Assembly: GCF_009755265.1 (NCBI RefSeq)
Contig: NZ_WPOO01000011.1
Coordinates: forward strand, 29,876-93,875
DNA: 64,000 nt
Reading direction: 5' to 3'
DNA from: Adlercreutzia rubneri
GTDB taxonomy: Bacteria > Actinomycetota > Coriobacteriia > Coriobacteriales > Eggerthellaceae
Numbering within the stretch: the stretch's first letter is position 1; the number at the start of each line of letters is the position of its first letter. The position numbers and the translations under genes were made by a program. This document shows positions 39,949 to 56,554 of the stretch, piece by piece. Below the pieces are notes generated by a model. It was not told the DNA's origin and did no database searches. It saw nothing but the letters and a program-made list of their open reading frames with translations.

Positions 39949-41376
39949 TTACACGCAGGCTTCCACCACGGCGGCGATGGCCTCGGCGTGCGCTTGCGCG
40001 GCGGCCGGATCAACCGCCTCCACCATCACGCGCACCACCGGCTCGGTGCCACTCGGGCGCAGAAGCACGCGGCCGTCCTCGCCGAGTGCCTCCTCAGCGG
40101 AGGCCACGGCAGCGGCCACCTCGGCGCTGTCCTCCACAGCATGCTTGTCGTTCACACGCACGTTAATCAGGGTCTGCGGCATCTTCTCCATGACCTGGAT
40201 GGCCTCGGCCACGGGCTTGCCGGAACGGATGACCGCCGCCAAGAACTGGCAGGCCGTCATGAGGCCGTCGCCCGTGGAGTTGTGATCGAGCAGAATCATG
40301 TGGCCGGACTGCTCGCCGCCGATGGAGTAGCCGTGCTCGCGCATGGCCTCCAGAACGTAGCGGTCGCCTACCTTGGTCTGCACCACGTTGATGCCCATCT
40401 CTTTCATGGCGCGCACGAAACCGAAGTTGCACATCACCGTGGACACAACCGTGTCGCCGGCCAGCACGCCGCGTTCGCGCATATCGAGCGCGCAGACCGC
40501 TTCCACCATATCGCCGTCGATCTCGGTGCCATCGGGCGCCATGAGCATGACGCGGTCAGCATCGCCATCATGCGCAATACCCACATCGGCACCCGTCTCG
40601 GCCATAAGCGCGCGCAGGGGCTCGAGATGAGTGGAGCCGCACCGCACGTTGATGTCCATGCCGTCGAAATCATCGTTGATGACGCTCACCTCGGCGCCCA
40701 ACCGCCGCAGAGCCTCCGGGGACGTGAGCGAGGAAGCACCGTGACCCGTATCCAAAGCGATGCGCAGGCCCTTGAAGGAAATGCCCTGCTCCTCGATGGA
40801 GCAGGCTGCATGATCGATGTAAATGTCGCAAGCGTTTTCCAGCGGAATGACCACGCCCACCTCGGCACCAGCAGGCATCTTGATTTCGGAAGCCAGATAG
40901 CTCGTCGCATCGGCGGGAGCATCGGGCGCAGCGGCTTGAGCGGCGCTCCAGGCAGCCTCCTCGGCGGCAGCGGCCTCGCCTTCCAATCCACCGTTGACGA
41001 TGAAGGCCTCGATCTCGTCTTCCACGGCGTCGGGCAGCTTGAAACCCTGGGCGTCGAAGAACTTGATGCCGTTGTACTCCGGCGGATTGTGAGAGGCGGA
41101 GATGACCGCGCCGCCCGCCGCGCGCATCTCGCGCACGAGCAGGGCCACGCCCGGCGTGGGGATGATGCCTGCCTCGAGCACGGTACCACCGGCACTCATG
41201 ATGCCCGCGGAAAGGGCGGCGCCCAGCATGTCGCCGGAGCGGCGCGTGTCGCGACCCACAACGATAGTCTTGCCGAGATAGATGGCGGCGGCCTGGCCGA
41301 GACGATAGGCCATCTCGCAGGTCAGCTCCACATTTGCGATACCGCGCACGCCATCAGTTCCAAACAGTCGGGCCAT
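39949..41376 (-). CDS. glmM: Phosphoglucosamine mutase
   Basis: GlmM interconverts glucosamine 6- and 1-phosphate for cell-wall UDP-GlcNAc. The 475-residue protein begins MARLFGTDGVRGIANVELT. It has the phosphoserine loop VISASHNPPEYNGIKFF, the metal site AHDGDADRVML, the sugar loop GGEQSGHMI and the phosphate-binding RPSGTEPVVRVMVEA. It is about 25 residues longer than usual because of an Ala/Glu-rich insertion near 150-190. The ATG at 41376 follows GAAGGA. hisE lies 115 bases upstream in the same direction. Confidence 0.95.
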   Translation of the reverse strand: MARLFGTDGVRGIANVELTCEMAYRLGQAAAIYLGKTIVVGRDTRRSGDMLGAALSAGIMSAGGTVLEAGIIPTPGVALLVREMRAAGGAVISASHNPPEYNGIKFFDAQGFKLPDAVEDEIEAFIVNGGLEGEAAAAEEAAWSAAQAAAPDAPADATSYLASEIKMPAGAEVGVVIPLENACDIYIDHAACSIEEQGISFKGLRIALDTGHGASSLTSPEALRRLGAEVSVINDDFDGMDINVRCGSTHLEPLRALMAETGADVGIAHDGDADRVMLMAPDGTEIDGDMVEAVCALDMRERGVLAGDTVVSTVMCNFGFVRAMKEMGINVVQTKVGDRYVLEAMREHGYSIGGEQSGHMILLDHNSTGDGLMTACQFLAAVIRSGKPVAEAIQVMEKMPQTLINVRVNDKHAVEDSAEVAAAVASAEEALGEDGRVLLRPSGTEPVVRVMVEAVDPAAAQAHAEAIAAVVEACV

Positions 41377-41491
41377 GAAATCCTTCTTTCCTTCAACTCG
41401 GGGGCTCCCCCGAAGTTCTTCATATCGTTTCGCTCGCTCAGGCTGCCGCGAGATTCCCGTCTCTTCCCCGCACAAGACCTGCAGCTGAACG

Positions 41492-42055
41492 CTACTTTCC
41501 GCGTCGTACGAACTCGTCGTGCAAGCGAACGGCGCCGTGCGGCCGCTCTCCTTCGGTCATGCGATTGTTCAGCTCGGCAGCAAACTCGTCGAGCGTGATG
41601 CCGTAGCGCTCCAGCACGACGAGAAGATGATACACCACATCGGCGGCCTCGTAGCGCAAATGATCGACCGCCTCGCCGTACTCCGGGGGCAGCTGGACGG
41701 AAAGGGGGAAGTCGGCGCCGCCGTCAGCCGTCTCCGCGCCGGTAGTCGTCCCGCCAGCCTCAGTCGCCTCCAACGCCACAGCCGCCGCGAGCGAGGACGT
41801 CGCCCAGCCCTCTACGTCCTTGGCGGCCAGGGCCACCTCCCCGGACTCTTCCATGACCTTCTTCAGCACGCCGTCGACGTTGCCAGTCAGAAGCCGGTAG
41901 GTGTAGCTCGCCTCGTCGGCGTCGCGACGCGCGGCGATAGTGGCAGCGAGCGCCTCCAACGTCGCGCCAATCTGCGAGGCCGGGGCCGCCTCGCCTTCGG
42001 GGATGAACGTCTTGTTGACCATTGAATGCAGCACTTTCTCTCGGGCAGCCACCAT
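41492..42055 (-). CDS. hisE: Phosphoribosyl-ATP pyrophosphatase
   Basis: HisE hydrolyses phosphoribosyl-ATP in histidine synthesis. The MazG-like core is ALAATIAARRDADEASYTYRLL, then KKVMEESGEVALAAKD and HLRYEAADVVYHLLVVLERYGITLDE (in blocks). An Ala/Gly/Thr-rich insertion of about 35 residues separates the two halves of the metal-binding core, making the protein longer than the usual 100 residues. The ATG at 42055 follows GGAG. An internal ATG near 42022 (MVNKTF) is an alternative. No other his genes are nearby. Confidence 0.85.
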   Translation of the reverse strand: MVAAREKVLHSMVNKTFIPEGEAAPASQIGATLEALAATIAARRDADEASYTYRLLTGNVDGVLKKVMEESGEVALAAKDVEGWATSSLAAAVALEATEAGGTTTGAETADGGADFPLSVQLPPEYGEAVDHLRYEAADVVYHLLVVLERYGITLDEFAAELNNRMTEGERPHGAVRLHDEFVRRGK

Positions 42056-42083
42056 GATATTTCTCTCCATGATACCCAACCAC

Positions 42084-42115
42084 AAAAAGCAGGGGCGGCC
42101 CGAAAGCCGCCCCTG
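42084..42115 (-). terminator. Intrinsic terminator of the NapH-type gene
   Basis: A 10-bp stem CAGGGGCGGC / GCCGCCCCTG with five T on the minus strand, after the end of the oxidoreductase operon. Confidence 0.85.
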
Positions 42116-42166
42116 ATAAAAATCACAGGTTTCGAGAAGATGACGCGAGCCGTCGGCCCCACCGCC

Positions 42167-43177
42167 TTACGCTTCTTCGGGTTCCAAATCGTCCAAAGCC
42201 GGTGCGGCAGACGTTTTCGCCTTCCCGCCACCGCGAACCGAGGAGAGGGCATTGGCGAAGGGAACGGGCTTGCCGCTGACGACGCGGAAGGCGATGGCAC
42301 TTGTGGGACAAGCATCGATGCAGTCGCCGCAGCGGGCGCAGTCGTGCAGGGGCAGCTCGCCCAAATCGGGATGACGCAGGTTCACATCGAAGGTGCAGGC
42401 CGTGGCGCAGCGGCTGCAGGCCGTACCCTTGGCTGTTTCCAGGCAGCGCTCGTTGTCGATGACCGGCATGCCCGTGCGGCTGAAGCGGGAGAAAAGGCTC
42501 ATGAACGCCGAGATGGGGCAGAACCGGCCGCACCATTTGCGCAAGAATACCAGCTCAATGACAAGCATGGCCGGCACGAACAGAAGCGACCAGTTCAAGT
42601 CGCCCGCGCCGAACAGGCTCACCAGCAAGGCCACCGCTGCGAAAGTGAGGCCCACGGGGCACACGAGGCAGAACACGGGGAACCCGAACACAGCCGTCGT
42701 CAGCAGCGCACCGCCGAGCACCGCATGGCGCGAGTCGAAAGGCGCGTTGCGCTTGGCGTGGCAGGCTCCGCAGGCGGCGCAGTCGTGAGTCGCCGACGCC
42801 TCTTTCAGCGCTGCGATCTCCTCGGCGGCGAGGGCCTGGTTCGCTTGAGAGAGGGCCTCCGCCTCCTGCTCGCGCGTTTTCACGGGCTTGAAGAACTCCT
42901 TCACTCGGCGCCACAGGGTCACGGGGCAGATCCAGCCGCAGAACAGGCGGCCCAAAAGCAGCACGAGGGCGATGGCCACCACGATGCTCAGCACCGCACG
43001 CGGGATGAGGGTCTTGGCCGCCACCATGGATAGCAGCGCGCCCACCGGGCACAGAACCGCGATGTCGTTCGCCCCGAATCCGCACCAGGTTCCCGTGGCC
43101 ACGCCGGCAATAAAGCAGACGGCCAGCGCCGCAAAAGCCACCGCGGCCACCGCAGTGCGCGCATTCTTGAACTTCAT
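42167..43177 (-). CDS. NapH-type membrane ferredoxin
   Basis: A 336-residue membrane iron-sulfur protein. About five membrane helices surround paired CxxxCP motifs (GRLFCGWICPVTLW, FCLVCPVGLTF, WCGRFCPISAF). The C-terminus holds ferredoxin-like Cys sets (ACSRCATACTF, DCARCGDCIDACPTSAI). NapH-type proteins pass quinol electrons to a periplasmic partner. It starts nine bases after the NapG-like gene and is the last gene of the operon. Confidence 0.88.
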   Translation of the reverse strand: MKFKNARTAVAAVAFAALAVCFIAGVATGTWCGFGANDIAVLCPVGALLSMVAAKTLIPRAVLSIVVAIALVLLLGRLFCGWICPVTLWRRVKEFFKPVKTREQEAEALSQANQALAAEEIAALKEASATHDCAACGACHAKRNAPFDSRHAVLGGALLTTAVFGFPVFCLVCPVGLTFAAVALLVSLFGAGDLNWSLLFVPAMLVIELVFLRKWCGRFCPISAFMSLFSRFSRTGMPVIDNERCLETAKGTACSRCATACTFDVNLRHPDLGELPLHDCARCGDCIDACPTSAIAFRVVSGKPVPFANALSSVRGGGKAKTSAAPALDDLEPEEA

Positions 43178-43186
43178 GACGACCCC

Positions 43187-43870
43187 CTACCCTTCCAGCG
43201 GCTTCACGACAATGGCACGCTCCGAGGCGTTCATGGTGGAGCCGGCCTGGGCCGACACGCACACGGCCTCGCAGGCGCCGCAACCGTTGCACTTCTCGGC
43301 ATCCACCACGGGCAGCCGCGTGTCCAGGGCATCCGTCGCATCGGCGTTCTGGTAGTAGATGGCCGCATTCTCCTCGCCACGCACCTGGATGCACACGTCG
43401 TGGCAGAAAGCGCAGAAGCTGCTGCGGTAGGCGATGCACGTTTCGGTATTCAGTACCGCCACGCCAATGACCTCGGTTTCGGGTGCGTAATCGACCGGCA
43501 GCTGCAAAGCCCCGGAAGGGCACACAGCCGCGCAGAGGGGCACGCCTCCGTTGCGCTCGGCGCAGAAATCGCAGTAGCGGAAATCGTCCAGCTGACCGGG
43601 GTAGCAGTCGGAGAACTCCATGCGCGGCGTGCGCATATTCAGCACGCCCGCATCAAGAGAGGCAGCCACGATCACCTTCTCGGGGCACGCCTCGATGCAG
43701 CGGTAGCAGTGCACGCAGCGGGACACCAGGTTCTCCTCGTCCTGTCCTCCCGGCGGTCGCACGAGCGGCTCGCTGCCCACATAGCGCAGCGCCCCCAGCC
43801 CGGCCATGGCCACGGTAGCGCCCACGCCAATACACAACGTCCGCCGCGTCAACGGATTTCCACCAGCCAT
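43187..43870 (-). CDS. NapG-like 4Fe-4S ferredoxin with twin-arginine signal
   Basis: A 227-residue exported ferredoxin. The N-terminus has a Tat-like signal (LTRRTLCIGVGATVAMAGLGAL). Cys clusters follow: CVHCYRCIEACP, CDFCAERNGGVPLCAAVCP, CAFCHDVCIQV and CNGCGACEAVCV, the four-cluster pattern of NapG/MauM proteins. The ATG at 43870 is preferred because GAGGAGG lies six bases upstream. The ATG at 43876 would touch it. It works with the adjacent NapH-type protein in electron transfer from quinol. Confidence 0.88.
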   Translation of the reverse strand: MAGGNPLTRRTLCIGVGATVAMAGLGALRYVGSEPLVRPPGGQDEENLVSRCVHCYRCIEACPEKVIVAASLDAGVLNMRTPRMEFSDCYPGQLDDFRYCDFCAERNGGVPLCAAVCPSGALQLPVDYAPETEVIGVAVLNTETCIAYRSSFCAFCHDVCIQVRGEENAAIYYQNADATDALDTRLPVVDAEKCNGCGACEAVCVSAQAGSTMNASERAIVVKPLEG

Positions 43871-43900
43871 GCTCATCCTCCTCTCTCGGACTTATCAACA

Positions 43901-43938
43901 GGAATGGGAGCGACCGATCAACCAGCCGCTCCCGTTCC
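43901..43938 (-). terminator. Hairpin after the DUF6273 lipoprotein gene
   Basis: A 12-base arm pair GGAATGGGAGCG / CGCTCCCGTTCC with one mismatch, between the lipoprotein and NapG-like genes. It could attenuate expression of the distal pair. Confidence 0.55.
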
Positions 43939-43946
43939 AAGCGCTT

Positions 43947-44813
43947 CTAGGAAAGCGCGCTCGTCTCCACCCAGATGGCGGGACGCACGCCCACGTTGCC
44001 GCCGAGCGTGCTCTTAAGCTCGGAGCCGTGGTCGTCGAAGCCGTCGTGCAGCTCGCCGGCCATGCGGTAGCCGTCGCCGTGCACATAGCCGTCGTCGGTC
44101 ACCGCCGAGGCGTAGCCGGCATAGTAGCCGTTGGAACGCAGCCACCAGGCCGCCGCGCCGTCGGGCTGCTCGTCGTTGCTCGCCACGCCCACATACACGC
44201 CCTGTCTCACGGCGTAGTCGGTAGGATGGGCCACACGAGCAGCGTTGTTGGCGAAGTACTGCTTCGCCTCGGCCAGGCTCAGCAGAAAGACCTGATCAGT
44301 CGTCTCCTCGGCCGCATGCACCGACGGGTCAGCCGCCGTGGCCGCCGTGTGGGACACGTTGTTCTTCGCATCGGTCAGCGTCGTGGCGGCAATGGCACCC
44401 TGCTCATCGGCGCTGAAGGCGGCCTTCAAGAACTCGCCGTTCAGCCACGTGCGGATCGAGCTCGTCGCCCACTCAATGTCCTTCTGGGGGCGTGGCGACT
44501 GCACCGACCACTGGTACGGCTCGGCCGTGTTGTCGTAGGGCACGGCATCCAGCACCGACTCGCTGATGAGCAGCGTCTTGCCGTTCTCCTCGGCAAGCGC
44601 AAGCCACGTGATGTCCTGACCCTGGTAGCTGCCGAAAGTGACCGTATCGAAGCTCTGCTCGTCAGCGGTGTTGGCACCGGTATAGGCCAGTTGGGTGTTG
44701 TCGCCCTTGGAAGGGTCGCTCACCGGCGCGCTTTCCGTAGCGCACCCGGCGAGGCCAAGTGCGAGCGCTCCGGCGGCAAGCGCCAGGCCAGCCCGCTTGT
44801 ATATTCCTCGCAT
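43947..44813 (-). CDS. DUF6273-like lipoprotein
   Basis: A 288-residue lipoprotein. The signal peptide ends at a lipobox Cys (ALALGLAGC). The rest resembles the DUF6273 domain: DTVTFGSYQGQDITWLALAEENG, then SSIRTWLNGEFLKAAFSADEQ and WWLRSNGYYAGYA, ending GNVGVRPAIWVET. This domain is common on surface proteins of gut Actinomycetota and Bacillota. Function is unknown. Its place between dmsC-like and napG-like genes suggests an accessory to the extracytoplasmic oxidoreductase. Confidence 0.8.
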   Translation of the reverse strand: MRGIYKRAGLALAAGALALGLAGCATESAPVSDPSKGDNTQLAYTGANTADEQSFDTVTFGSYQGQDITWLALAEENGKTLLISESVLDAVPYDNTAEPYQWSVQSPRPQKDIEWATSSIRTWLNGEFLKAAFSADEQGAIAATTLTDAKNNVSHTAATAADPSVHAAEETTDQVFLLSLAEAKQYFANNAARVAHPTDYAVRQGVYVGVASNDEQPDGAAAWWLRSNGYYAGYASAVTDDGYVHGDGYRMAGELHDGFDDHGSELKSTLGGNVGVRPAIWVETSALS

Positions 44814-44881
44814 GAGAACCTCCTTGTCTCATTTCTCGAAGGGCGGGGAGGCGCACGCGCACGCGGCCTCCCCGAAGCCCG

Positions 44882-45751
44882 CTAGTACAGCATGAACAGG
44901 GTCTCGCCCATGGTGTACATCATGATGCGCAGAGCCACGGCGCACACCAGGCCGGCGATGGCAACCACGGCGCCCCATACCTTCCACGCTCCCTGCTTCT
45001 TGCCCAAAAGCGCGCCGACGAGGGCGACCACCAGGGCGATGACCGCCACCACGAGGGCTGCCAGCGAGTCGCCCGTGAACAGCGACACATTGGCCGGGTT
45101 GGCCATAGCCACGTTCGGGTGCGTCGGATCGAAGTAGTACTGGAAGGACTGGAAGGTGGCGCTCGAGGCCTCCATGGCGAACATGTAGGCCGCCGAGAGC
45201 ACGGCATTCACAGCCGCGCCGATGACCGTAAGAAGGCCGATGCCCTCGATCTCGACGCCCTTCACGGCACCGATGAAGGCCACGGTGGCCGGGCCCATGA
45301 CGCAGGCCGCGCCCAGAAGCGACAGCAGCTGCAGCACCGTGTCCCAGGCGGGCAGCGACGGCATCATGTAGCTGTGGCCCATGGCCACGATGAGCACGAG
45401 CACCACCACGATGCCCACCACGGCCAGCCACTGGGGCACCGTGTCATCCTCGGAGCGGCGCAGCATCAGGAAGAACAGCACCATGACCACCGCCAGAAGC
45501 ACAATGGCGATGAGCTCCTGGGTAATGCCCGAGGTGATGTGCCCGAACCCGTTGAACAGGTTGAACGGATGGGTCAGGTGGAACACGACGGCGATGCCGC
45601 CCACCACGAGCACCACGGCCGAGCAGATGAGCGCCGGCAGCTGCACCGCGCCGCCGCGCTTCTGCAGCGCGAGGATGCACTGGGTGCCGAAGATGCCCGC
45701 GGCCCAGGCCAGAAAGCTCGTGAAGATGACGAGCGGGATTTGAATTTCCAT
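44882..45751 (-). CDS. DmsC-family membrane anchor subunit
   Basis: A 289-residue integral membrane protein with eight hydrophobic helices, the DmsC type that anchors a molybdoenzyme dimer and exchanges electrons with menaquinol. Markers include IPLVIFTSFLAWAAGIFG at the start, VVFHLTHPFNLFNGFGHITSGI and MFAMEASSATFQSFQYYF. It begins three bases after the DmsB-like gene, so the two are tightly co-translated. Confidence 0.88.
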   Translation of the reverse strand: MEIQIPLVIFTSFLAWAAGIFGTQCILALQKRGGAVQLPALICSAVVLVVGGIAVVFHLTHPFNLFNGFGHITSGITQELIAIVLLAVVMVLFFLMLRRSEDDTVPQWLAVVGIVVVLVLIVAMGHSYMMPSLPAWDTVLQLLSLLGAACVMGPATVAFIGAVKGVEIEGIGLLTVIGAAVNAVLSAAYMFAMEASSATFQSFQYYFDPTHPNVAMANPANVSLFTGDSLAALVVAVIALVVALVGALLGKKQGAWKVWGAVVAIAGLVCAVALRIMMYTMGETLFMLY

Positions 45752-45754
45752 GGG

Positions 45755-46372
45755 CTACTCGACCCCCTGCCGCTTGATGTTGCGCATGATGTAGAACATG
45801 CTCGGTCCGTTGCCCACATCGGTGAGCTTGTACACCTGATCCTCGGTGAAGTCGTTCACGAAGTCGCCCAACCGCTCGCCGCGCGGGCCCTCGAAGGACT
45901 CGATACCCTGCTCGGCATCGCCGTACCAGCGGGCCATGCCGCAGCACTGGCTCACGCACTGGGGCAGCTCGCCCTGAGCCGTGCGCTGCTGGCACAGCGT
46001 GCACTTCTCCACGACGCCCTCCTCCTCGTTGAGGTAGCGCACGCCGTAGGGGCAGCTCATGACGCAGAACTGGCAGCCGATGCACTTCGACTTGTCAATC
46101 TGAATGGTGCCGTCGGGCAGCTTGTGCGACGCCTCGGTGGGACACACCGACACGCACTGGGGGTTCTCGCAGTGCTGGCACTGCACGTTCAAAAAGTAGG
46201 TTTCGACATCCGGGTACTGGCCGGAACCGCCCTCCTTGGGGGTGGGGCCCACGCGCAGGGTCTTGTTCCAGAAGTTGCCGATGGGCACACCGTTGACCAC
46301 TTTGCAGGACACGCTGCAAGCGAGGCATCCCACGCACCGGTCGAGGTCGGTGCAAATAGCAAGCTGTGTCAT
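45755..46372 (-). CDS. DmsB-type 4Fe-4S electron-transfer subunit
   Basis: A 205-residue ferredoxin subunit with four Cys clusters in the DmsB/NrfC order: CVGCLACSVSC near residue 13, CQHCENPQCVSVCP, CIGCQFCVMSCPYG, and CTLCQQR with a late CCGMARWYG. It transfers electrons between the DmsC anchor and the molybdopterin catalytic subunit. The ATG at 46372 follows GGAGTGGG. The catalytic subunit gene upstream is truncated, so the complex probably lacks its own active partner unless another is supplied in trans. Confidence 0.9.
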   Translation of the reverse strand: MTQLAICTDLDRCVGCLACSVSCKVVNGVPIGNFWNKTLRVGPTPKEGGSGQYPDVETYFLNVQCQHCENPQCVSVCPTEASHKLPDGTIQIDKSKCIGCQFCVMSCPYGVRYLNEEEGVVEKCTLCQQRTAQGELPQCVSQCCGMARWYGDAEQGIESFEGPRGERLGDFVNDFTEDQVYKLTDVGNGPSMFYIMRNIKRQGVE

Positions 46373-46390
46373 TTCTCCCACTCCTTTCTC

Positions 46391-47278
46391 TTACGCGTCG
46401 AACTTGTCGGGGTGAATGCCCTCGGCGCCGATGGCCCACAGCTTCAGGCGCGGATCGGACGAGTCGTGGATGATCTCGGTGCCGTCGTTGCCGCAGGGGA
46501 TGGGGTTGCCGAAGGGGCTGTTCTCGGGCGTGGCCTTGTACACCTTCACCGGATAGCCGCGTACCGTGGACGAGCCGTTGTACTTGTCCTGGGCCGTGCG
46601 GTCGGTGATGCAGTTGATGCAGGACAGCTTGAAGCCCTTGTCGGCCTGGGCCAGCTCCGGGTACCACCACTGGTGCTCGCAGTTGATAGTGCCGGGCGCG
46701 ATGCCGTAGTAGAGGTCCACGGTCTGGCGCACCTTGCCCCAGGGGCTCTCGATCCAGGCCCAATCGCCCTGCTCCAGGCCGAGCTCGGCGGCTGTCTCCG
46801 GGTTGATCTCCATGCGGGGAACCGGCCACAGCTCGCGACACCACGGCAGCTGGCGATGCTCGCTGTGGAAGTACACGGGGATGCGGCGGCCGGTGATGCA
46901 GAGGATCGGGTACTCCTCGTAGGTTTCCGCGTCGCGCACCCGGGAGTGGATGCCCTCCACGTAGTAGGGCAGAGCCTCGGTGTGGAAGCCCGGCGTCACC
47001 TCGGGGCCGTCGGAGCCCTCGGGGAAGTGGGACTCGATGGTGGTGGCCCACAGCTCGTGCTTCATGGTCGGCGTGGGGAAGCCGGGAATGTTGATGTTCA
47101 GCTTCGTCGGCTGCTGATGCGGCGCCTTGCGGTAGGCCTGGCCGATCTCGTAGCGGCGGTAGGAGCCCCAGTCGTCCGGGAACACTTCCTTCATGTTCCA
47201 GGTGCCGTGCTCCTGGTAGGCGGCCACGAAGTCGTCCCAGGAGTCATAGGGAGCGCAGCCGCCGCCGTGCTCGGCATC
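46391..47278 (-). pseudogene. Molybdopterin oxidoreductase catalytic subunit, C-terminal remnant
   Basis: About 295 residues of a DmsA-type enzyme remain: YDSWDDFVAAYQEHGTWNM, HFPEGSDGPEVTPGFHTEA, the dinucleotide-binding domain with MEINPETAAELGLEQGDWAWIE and INCEHQWWYPE, and a normal C-terminus. The Tat signal, 4Fe-4S site and molybdenum-binding core are missing. At about 47279 the sequence switches abruptly into a LysR frame on the other strand. The open frame continuing to 47932 is antisense to that gene. The operon has thus lost both its first gene's 5' half and its promoter. Confidence 0.88.
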
Positions 47279-47878
47279 GAGGGCGAGGCTCCTGCCAGCT
47301 ACAACAGCCTGAACGATACGAACTACCTGGAGCAATTGGTGGAAGGCGATGCCGACATCTTGCTGGCCTATGCCGAACTGGACAAGCTCGATAATTTGGG
47401 ACTTGCCTACATTCCGCTCATTCGTTCGCCCTTCGTTGCCATGGTCTCTATGGACAGCCCCCTGGCCTCTATGAAGTCGGTGACCATGGACGATCTGCGC
47501 AGCTACCGCTTCGTGAAATTCGCCGACGGCTATTCCTTGTCGGGCTGGACCAACATCGAACGCGTCTGCCAAGAGCACGGCTACACGCCCCGCACCCGGG
47601 CGGTACTCGGGCGCACCTACATGAACTACTGCGCTATTCCGCTGGGTGTGGAAGACGTCATGATCCTGCAGGCATCCATGCCCCAGCTGCGCTACCTGTC
47701 GGACTTCTCCCGCGTGACGGTGCTTCCCGTGACCGACGACGATGCGGCCTTCCGGCTGTACGCCATCTACAAGAAGGACAACTACGAACGCGTGCGGCCG
47801 GCCCTGGACGCCTACACCCGCGCCCGCAAGATCATCCTCAACCACGGCAAATCCGGCACCCTGGTCGACAGCGAGTAG
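47279..47878 (+). pseudogene. LysR-type regulator, C-terminal remnant
   Basis: About 198 residues of the effector-binding half remain, without the DNA-binding domain: LVEGDADILLAYAELDKLDNLG, IRSPFVAMVSMDSPLASMKSVTMDDL, CAIPLGVEDVMI and FRLYAIYKKDNYERVRPALDAY (in blocks). It was divergent from the molybdoenzyme gene. A single deletion covering both 5' ends and the promoter region explains the junction at about 47279. Confidence 0.82.
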
Positions 47879-48250
47879 CCGCGCACAAAGGGAAGCTGCG
47901 CTCAGTGGCCAAATTCCGAATGCCAGCTGCAAGTTCGAAGAGCTTGAAGCGACGTTTTGGTCAATTATCGGTCGTTAGCTGCAAACCGAAAAGGCGGCTT
48001 GCTTTGTACCAATATTCGTCGACGCACTGACCTGGGAATATTTTCCGAGCAGCCAGCCTGATTTCGTCGCTATAGCCTCCATGGTCAAAAACAGGTACCT
48101 AGCTGCCAGCTGGCAGCTACTTTTTGGCCATTTGGCGCCCCGCGGGAACAGCAAACACAAAAAGGGGCGGCCCGAAGGTCGCCCCAATAGAAAACTCCCG
48201 AGTTCGTCCAAGGAAGTCAGTGATGCTTCGCAAGGACAGGCGAAACCAAT
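47879..48250. repeat. Convergent spacer with 20-bp perfect palindrome
   Basis: The perfect palindrome TAGCTGCCAGCTGGCAGCTA lies at 48100-48119. Related fragments (GGTCAAAAA, GGCCAAA, CCAGCTGC) recur at 47908-47930, 47957-47982 and 48084-48130. The rpoC terminator is at 48164-48185. No ORF is supported. Confidence 0.6.
48164..48185 (-). terminator. Intrinsic terminator of rpoBC
   Basis: Stem GGGGCGGC / GTCGCCCC with one mismatch, followed by CTTTTTGTG on the minus strand, 66 bases after the rpoC stop. Confidence 0.8.
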
Positions 48251-52672
<4,422 letters not shown>

Positions 52673-52676
52673 GGGG

Positions 52677-56210
<3,534 letters not shown>

Positions 56211-56375
56211 GAGGCTGTTCCTCCTTCACGTCCATCGCAAATCTGCAAAAAAGTTGCAATTCGCTAAAATACTACGGCGTGAAGCCCGAGTCAAGAAAAA
56301 TTTTTACGAGCCATGGAAATTTTCTGGAAAATAGGGCTCGGAGCTGGGCGTTGTTGCGTTCCGTCCTCCGTAGGG

Positions 56376-56444
56376 GGCGACCTTGGTCGCCCCTCCTCAG
56401 GTGAGGGCGCCGCGCTTGAGGAGGGCAGACCAAGGTCTGCCCCT
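56376..56444. repeat. Paired hairpins in the rpoB upstream spacer
   Basis: Two short hairpins, GGGCGACC-TT-GGTCGCCC (56376-56393) and GGGCAGACC-AA-GGTCTGCCC (56425-56444), are enclosed by inverted CCGTAGGGG / CCCCTACGG. The pattern resembles widespread GTAGGGG-type intergenic repeats. It lies in the 344-base spacer 56211-56554. Confidence 0.65.
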
Positions 56445-56477
56445 ACGGATTGGAGCGCCACGCTCTCGCGCAACGAA

Positions 56478-56501
56478 AAGGGCGGACCGAAGTCCGCCCT
56501 T
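56478..56501 (-). terminator. Intrinsic terminator of the EF-G-like gene
   Basis: A 10-bp stem AAGGGCGGAC / GTCCGCCCTT with a 4-base loop and TTTTC on the minus strand. Confidence 0.85.
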
Positions 56502-56554
56502 GTGGGATGGGGCAGAGCGTTTTCGCTCCGTCCCATTCTGCTATGAGAATGCCG

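Noticed and set aside
46391..47878. Genuine overlapping antisense gene pair at the molybdoenzyme/LysR junction
   Set aside because: Each frame loses family similarity exactly at the same point (about 47279). Beyond it each is only antisense to the other, so truncation fits better than overlap.
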